From Chara braunii (taxonomy: Eukaryota; Streptophyta; Charophyceae; Charales; Characeae): a stretch of DNA of 20,133 nt. A program made the translations under genes and the position numbers. The notes below the pieces were generated by a model, which worked only from the letters and a program-made list of their open reading frames with translations, made no database searches and was not told the origin of the DNA. The stretch is taken from NCBI GenBank assembly GCA_003427395.1, contig BFEA01000130.1, positions 2,461,742 to 2,481,874 of the forward strand. The letters are read 5' to 3'. This document shows positions 19,410 through 20,133 of this stretch, in pieces (position 1 is the first letter of the stretch; every line of letters starts with the position of its first letter).

Positions 19410-19667
19410 TCTCTCTCTCACGCACACACACCCATTCTCTCATGAAAGTAGCTCTCGCAGGCACATTTTAATGGGGAAAACGATTTTATAGAGATGTCCA
19501 TCAGAGGTTCAATTACTGACCTGAATGAACACGTTGTTCCAGATTTCAATAACCGTTGGGTCATCAGCATTGACAAATGACGAGGCATCACGGTCGCCAA
19601 TTCTATCGTAGTGTATTTCCGTGCAAGGGCCGCACGGACCCTGGTCGCCCATTTCCCAAAAATTGTC
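3493..19667 (-). CDS. ALATS: Alanyl-tRNA synthetase, partial (8 internal exons)
   Basis: Class II alanyl-tRNA synthetase, which activates alanine and charges tRNA-Ala in the cytosol (plant enzymes of this type may also serve mitochondria). Exons on the minus strand are 19667-19521, 18215-18063, 8624-8495, 8105-8009, 7240-7120, 6550-6491, 4074-4024 and 3588-3493. Joined they give 855 nt, an uninterrupted 285 codons, with every junction GT/AG and in phase. The product covers the second half of the catalytic core and the tRNA-recognition helical domain, roughly residues 170-450 of eukaryotic AlaRS. Visible landmarks are [15 protein letters not shown], the motif 3 segment [52 protein letters not shown] and [20 protein letters not shown]. 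The first exons lie off the right edge. The editing and C-terminal domains, roughly 500 residues, are absent downstream, where ZPR1 follows instead. The gene is either interrupted by a nested ZPR1, truncated, or misassembled. Confidence 0.93.
4024..4074 (-). CDS. ALATS: AlaRS micro-exon g (17 codons)
   Basis: A 51-nt exon encoding [11 protein letters not shown], then an ambiguous CCN (Pro), then VDLTQ; phase 0 at both ends. It is the AlaRS WDT(F/Y)GFPxDLT signature of the tRNA acceptor-stem recognition region. Acceptor TTTGCAG, donor CAG|GTAAGG. Confidence 0.94.
4520..4575 (+). repeat. (GA)n microsatellite
   Basis: An uninterrupted GA dinucleotide run of about 27 units lies in an AlaRS intron. 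The 80 bases before it are rich in GCGC and TGCGC motifs. Confidence 0.97.
4815..5065 (+). repeat. Diverged direct repeat, ~95 bp, offset 156
   Basis: Segments near 4815-4905 and 4971-5064 share GTGCAAAACTAGAAT, CTAGAAACTGGA, TTTTCTGCAAG and GAGTGGAGC in order with scattered substitutions. This is a small intronic duplication that predates the sharper ones listed elsewhere. Confidence 0.75.
5388..5460. repeat. GC-rich inverted repeat with Z-DNA-type core
   Basis: The arms TGCATCACGT (5388-5397) and ACGTGATGCA (5451-5460) are perfect reverse complements. The interval 5393-5423 is a 31-nt strictly alternating pyrimidine-purine tract of CG, CA and TG steps, the classic composition for Z-DNA. 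Further self-complementary GCGCA/TGCGC blocks lie in the loop. Confidence 0.75.
5663..5746 (+). repeat. 42-bp tandem duplication
   Basis: The segment starting GCCATATGAGGGTATGAACG occurs at 5663 and again at 5705, nearly identical over the full 42-bp unit. It looks recent. Confidence 0.9.
6345..6406 (+). repeat. 31-bp tandem duplication next to exon f
   Basis: CCTGGAACAGAGCCATC begins at 6345 and again at 6376, with two substitutions across the 31-bp units (CTGTGG against ACGTGG). It lies about 90 bp downstream, in gene sense, of the 20-codon AlaRS exon. Confidence 0.9.
6491..6550 (-). CDS. ALATS: AlaRS micro-exon f (20 codons)
   Basis: A 60-nt exon encoding [20 protein letters not shown], phase 0 at both ends. 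It matches the AlaRS segment between the TL-K-GI-F helix and the LWDT-GFP motif. Acceptor AAAACAG, donor CAG|GTAGGC. It is too short to be found except by homology. Confidence 0.92.
6551..7119 (-). other. AlaRS intron with two short tandem duplications
   Basis: Between exons e and f, a 22-bp unit (GCAGAGGCATGCTCCCTCGA and two more bases) is repeated at 6734 and 6756, with a partial third copy at 6778. A 28-bp unit (ACTCTGAACTCCAAGAGGTC...) is repeated at 6811 and 6839. No gene was seen. Confidence 0.85.
7120..7240 (-). CDS. ALATS: AlaRS exon e (40 codons + 1 nt)
   Basis: After one nucleotide completing a Ser codon, the exon encodes [20 protein letters not shown], then [20 protein letters not shown], and ends in phase 0 at AAG|GTCAGA. 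The acceptor is preceded by an almost pure cytosine tract (seen on the plus strand as G7-T-G6 at 7243-7256). Confidence 0.95.
7241..8008 (-). other. AlaRS intron with 13-bp inverted repeat
   Basis: Between exons d and e, TTGGCACTTGCAT (7784-7796) is the exact reverse complement of ATGCAAGTGCCAA (7850-7862), with a 53-nt loop. This could be a tiny foldback element, but no flanking target duplication is evident. A cluster of ambiguous bases lies at 7909-7990. Confidence 0.7.
8009..8105 (-). CDS. ALATS: AlaRS exon d (tRNA-recognition helices)
   Basis: The 97-nt exon completes the split Gly codon and encodes [20 protein letters not shown] and [11 protein letters not shown], ending in phase 2 at AG|GTATGT. 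The basic [11 protein letters not shown] helix is characteristic of AlaRS. One ambiguous base falls in the second Phe codon near 8017. Confidence 0.94.
8106..8494 (-). other. AlaRS intron, 389 bp
   Basis: This is the intron between exons c and d. The donor is CAG|GTGAGA and the acceptor is TTCAG. Ambiguous bases lie at 8149, 8187, 8217 and 8225. Nothing else was recognised. Confidence 0.85.
8495..8624 (-). CDS. ALATS: AlaRS exon c (43 codons + 1 nt)
   Basis: The exon encodes [18 protein letters not shown], then [20 protein letters not shown] and DGSRP, ending in phase 1 at CAG|GTGAGA. It is the first exon after the 9.4-kb intron, and its phase matches exon b exactly across that intron, which argues that the gene is still spliced. 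Confidence 0.95.
8625..9128. other. Intron sequence left of the LTR element
   Basis: This is the 3' part, in gene sense, of the 9.4-kb AlaRS intron. It contains a C9 run near 8879-8887 and A-rich stretches at 9020-9110. No gene or tRNA is recognised. It abuts a truncated LTR with no clear target-site duplication. Confidence 0.6.
9129..9839 (+). repeat. 5' LTR, truncated, with internal duplications
   Basis: This matches the 3' LTR from GGGATCTTGG (9152 against about 17006) to the closing CTTGCA (9839 against 17576). About 475 bp of the upstream (U3) part present in the 3' LTR is missing. In its place stands a partial second copy of GCTGCGCGGATGCATGTGTG at 9130, 55 bp before the normal copy. 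A 96-bp tandem duplication occupies 9551-9742, and TACCTCGTTGGTAG is doubled near 9441-9468. Confidence 0.88.
9551..9742 (+). repeat. 96-bp tandem duplication inside 5' LTR
   Basis: The unit beginning AGAGCTACATTTGGTTTATG starts at 9551 and again at 9647. The copies appear identical except for an ambiguous base at 9644. The 3' LTR has a single copy (about 17387-17478), so the duplication arose after insertion or during the last replication. Confidence 0.93.
9843..9854 (+). promoter_or_regulatory. Primer binding site, tRNA-iMet type
   Basis: TGGTATTGGAGC starts 3 nt after the LTR end. The usual plant site is TGGTATCAGAGC, complementary to the 3' end of initiator tRNA-Met. The two differences (C to T, A to G) are both transitions that leave G-U wobble pairs with that tRNA. 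Confidence 0.75.
9855..11117 (+). other. Retroelement leader
   Basis: About 1.26 kb separates the primer binding site from the first gag-like reading frame. No conserved coding sequence was recognised. It should hold the element's 5' UTR and packaging signals, but none can be named from the sequence. Confidence 0.6.
11118..12963 (+). pseudogene. gag: gag (broken by frameshifts)
   Basis: Structural protein of the element. The ATG at 11118 opens a frame beginning [16 protein letters not shown]. Coding then moves between frames near 11170, 11555, 11730 and 12392. In order there are an Ala/Ser/Thr-rich region, a charged segment likely to form a coiled coil (about 11480-11730), a Gln/Pro/Ser-rich linker, a capsid-like domain (about 11980-12390, with [19 protein letters not shown] and KAAKWLDG), a Lys/Gly-rich basic stretch, and a zinc knuckle C-X2-C-X4-H-X4-C at 12841-12882 ([14 protein letters not shown]). 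It ends with TAG at 12961-12963, about 26 codons after the knuckle, a natural place for a Gag terminus. Confidence 0.85.
12951..12992 (+). promoter_or_regulatory. Candidate -1 ribosomal frameshift signal (gag-pol)
   Basis: G GGA AAC at 12951-12957 is in gag phase and fits the X-XXY-YYZ slippery heptamer. The pol frame is closed by TAG at 12945-12947 and gag by TAG at 12961-12963, so the heptamer sits inside the only short overlap. Ten nt downstream, AGTGGAAG (12968-12975) can pair with CTTCTACT (12985-12992): eight pairs with one G-U and a 9-nt loop. Confidence 0.6.
12957..13490 (+). pseudogene. Aspartic protease region of pol
   Basis: The frame is -1 relative to gag and opens [18 protein letters not shown]. 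The retropepsin core reads [19 protein letters not shown] around 13221-13277. The expected D-S/T-G catalytic triplet is D-N-G (AAT at 13251-13253), which should weaken or abolish activity. The domain continues to FPFEMLLGM, where TAG at 13488-13490 interrupts a frame that carries on as [15 protein letters not shown] single C-to-T change of CAG would explain the stop. Confidence 0.85.
13491..14430 (+). pseudogene. Reverse transcriptase region of pol (inactive)
   Basis: The connection segment ([14 protein letters not shown] to IPRSKTPKG) shifts frame near 13823 to [20 protein letters not shown] and near 13948 to [20 protein letters not shown]. Near 14066 about ten codons are lost between VQGCKY and [10 protein letters not shown], removing the motif A catalytic Asp. 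[20 protein letters not shown] follows. The motif C box reads YLNNIL (14240-14257) instead of YLDDIL, so both motif C aspartates are Asn. A second deletion near 14265 removes roughly 45 codons of the thumb/connection before [18 protein letters not shown]. All three catalytic Asp are therefore missing. Confidence 0.9.
14431..14960 (+). pseudogene. RNase H region of pol
   Basis: The tether leads into [20 protein letters not shown], then [28 protein letters not shown] and [14 protein letters not shown], which supply the D-E-D-D set of Ty3-type RNase H. One in-frame TAA at 14822-14824 interrupts just after LKRIKT. The remainder continues in the same frame. Confidence 0.9.
14961..16260 (+). pseudogene. 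Integrase region of pol (catalytic triad intact)
   Basis: The HHCC zinc module is seen as [13 protein letters not shown] and, after a frameshift near 15268, [15 protein letters not shown]. The catalytic core has D (15387-15389, SMDFMD), D (15570-15572, [10 protein letters not shown]) and E (15678-15680, NGQAEQMN), with exactly 35 residues between the second D and the E. A TAG at 15618-15620 breaks the frame before [18 protein letters not shown]. The GPY/F module follows ([12 protein letters not shown], then [16 protein letters not shown], about 16090-16212). Confidence 0.92.
16261..16496 (+). pseudogene. Integrase C-terminal chromodomain-like tail with AT-hook
   Basis: After the GPY/F module the protein reads [16 protein letters not shown], then [15 protein letters not shown], then [20 protein letters not shown] and [11 protein letters not shown], ending at TAA. 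The I-D-IVDH start, the YxxRF strand, the W of GRW (like the TWEP position) and the terminal helix fit a chromodomain fold. The [10 protein letters not shown] segment between the first and second strand matches an AT-hook core (R-G-R-P). Chromodomains of this family guide insertion to marked chromatin. This copy is non-autonomous. Confidence 0.7.
16521..16528 (+). promoter_or_regulatory. Polypurine tract
   Basis: AAGGGGGA lies directly before the 3' LTR and primes plus-strand synthesis in LTR elements. It is 24 nt after the end of the pol reading frame. Confidence 0.8.
16727..16779. repeat. Two adjacent perfect hairpins in 3' LTR
   Basis: ATTTCAGC (16727-16734) pairs with GCTGAAAT (16739-16746) across a 4-nt loop. 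TGCCCAGGGCCT (16746-16757) pairs with AGGCCCTGGGCA (16768-16779) across a 10-nt loop. The two stems share base 16746. Confidence 0.85.
16921..16953. repeat. Third hairpin in 3' LTR
   Basis: CTTCAGCCT (16921-16929) is the exact reverse complement of AGGCTGAAG (16945-16953), with a 15-nt GC-rich loop. Confidence 0.8.
17577..18062. other. Intron right of the LTR element, with 71-bp repeat
   Basis: A run of 15 A residues (17588-17602) follows the LTR. A unit of about 68 bp beginning TTTACCCAACGAAGC at 17665 recurs at 17736 (TTTACCCAATGAAGT) with about ten substitutions. The rest, up to the exon b donor, shows no gene. Confidence 0.75.
18063..18215 (-). CDS. ALATS: AlaRS exon b (51 codons, motif 3)
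   Basis: This 153-nt exon begins with an ambiguous codon (nTC, F expected) followed by N-R, and ends FNAIQQ. It contains class II motif 3 (DTGLGFERL) and the invariant-looking [11 protein letters not shown]. Five ambiguous bases fall in its first 45 nt, including the first exon base. Acceptor TTGCAG, donor CAG|GTGATT. The next intron holds the LTR element. Confidence 0.94.
18216..19520 (-). other. AlaRS intron of 1.3 kb with microsatellites
   Basis: Between exons a and b. It contains a (CT)n tract near 19113-19139 and a compound (CT)n(GT)n(CT)n tract at 19321-19419. No gene was seen. Frames reading through exon b into this intron are not coding. Confidence 0.8.
19321..19419 (+). repeat. Compound (CT)n(GT)n(CT)n microsatellite
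   Basis: CT units run to about 19366, GT units to 19408, then CT units to 19419, followed by a short CA-rich segment. It lies about 100 bp downstream, in gene sense, of the exon a donor. Confidence 0.97.
19521..19667 (-). CDS. ALATS: AlaRS exon a (49 codons)
   Basis: This 147-nt exon runs from D-N-F-W-E-M-G-D to N-N-V-F-I-Q, phase 0 at both ends. It carries the conserved [20 protein letters not shown] segment of the active-site region. The acceptor is CATTCCAG and the donor is CAG|GTCAGT. The preceding exon is not in the remaining 466 bases of the window. Confidence 0.95.
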
Positions 19668-20133
19668 CTGGAATGCAAGAACGACCAATATATGACAAGA
19701 ATGGCATATCATCATCAACTCTAATTCACATCTGCCGAGAACACATTTTGAAAAATGAAATTACCCAGAGCACTGCATCGACAACAGAATTCTTTCTACA
19801 CAAATGGAGAACTACCATCATCTCAAAACAAAATTCGCGCTGCAACATCGTATATTGCCCAAAGAAATCAATACAGCCATTTCTGCAGCCTTTTGCGCAA
19901 AGAAAGCCCTCCCAGCACACCATGAATTTCATTAATGGAGAGCTACGAGCAACCACCGGACCGACCACTACTCGAAGCTCGAAATGTGGTTAAGACACAC
20001 GATTCTCGTCTACTTCATTCATATCTCGTCCATTTCAAAAAAGCATTCACATACACAAATCATTCCCTGCTAAGCGTGGTTACTGATGAATGCTAATGAC
20101 CATCGAACTAGACCCGCATGACCATCGAACTAG
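19668..20133 (-). other. AlaRS intron upstream of exon a, to window edge
   Basis: No earlier AlaRS exon is found here. The last 40 bases contain a 15-bp sequence TGACCATCGAACTAG twice (20097 and 20119), the second copy ending exactly at the window edge. Confidence 0.7.

Noticed and set aside
1-20133. CRISPR array, tRNA or rRNA genes, bacterial operon
   Set aside because: No spaced repeats, tRNA cloverleaf or rRNA signatures were seen, and the introns and chromovirus are eukaryotic.

Overview
This is a nuclear, intron-containing eukaryotic sequence, probably from the green lineage. Two conserved host genes lie on the minus strand, and their residues look closest to plant homologues. The long repeat-filled introns, GA-rich microsatellites and the sequence style of the Ty3/gypsy element suggest a charophyte alga such as Chara. 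That genus-level guess rests on memory and was not tested.

Layout from left to right. Positions 1-210 hold a duplicated GA microsatellite. Positions 210-1100 have no recognisable gene but contain a diverged tandem repeat. A complete, apparently single-exon ZPR1 gene (zinc-finger protein, two ZPR1 modules) lies at 1102-2685 on the minus strand. A spacer of about 0.8 kb holds a 13-bp perfect hairpin. From 3493 to 19667 (minus) lie eight internal exons of a cytosolic-type alanyl-tRNA synthetase (AlaRS). They join in phase into an open 285-codon stretch with consensus GT/AG sites. The 5' exons would lie beyond the right edge. The exons for the C-terminal half (editing and C-Ala domains) are not visible: ZPR1 follows where they should be.

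The second intron between the visible AlaRS exons is 9.4 kb. It is swollen by a decayed Ty3/gypsy chromovirus on the plus strand, antisense to the gene (about 9129-17576). The element has a truncated 5' LTR with an internal 96-bp duplication, a tRNA-iMet-type primer binding site, gag with a CCHC knuckle, protease, RT, RNase H, integrase with a GPY/F module and a chromodomain-like tail, a polypurine tract and a 3' LTR of about 1.05 kb. It carries several frameshifts, three in-frame stops, deletions in RT and substituted catalytic residues in PR and RT. The integrase D,D(35)E triad is intact.

The most interesting signals are: a canonical -1 slippery heptamer inside the only 13-nt window where gag and pol can be joined, followed by a stem; an AT-hook-like segment inside the chromodomain-like tail; the abrupt replacement of AlaRS by ZPR1, with a phase-compatible splice acceptor; and many short precise tandem duplications in the introns and the LTR.
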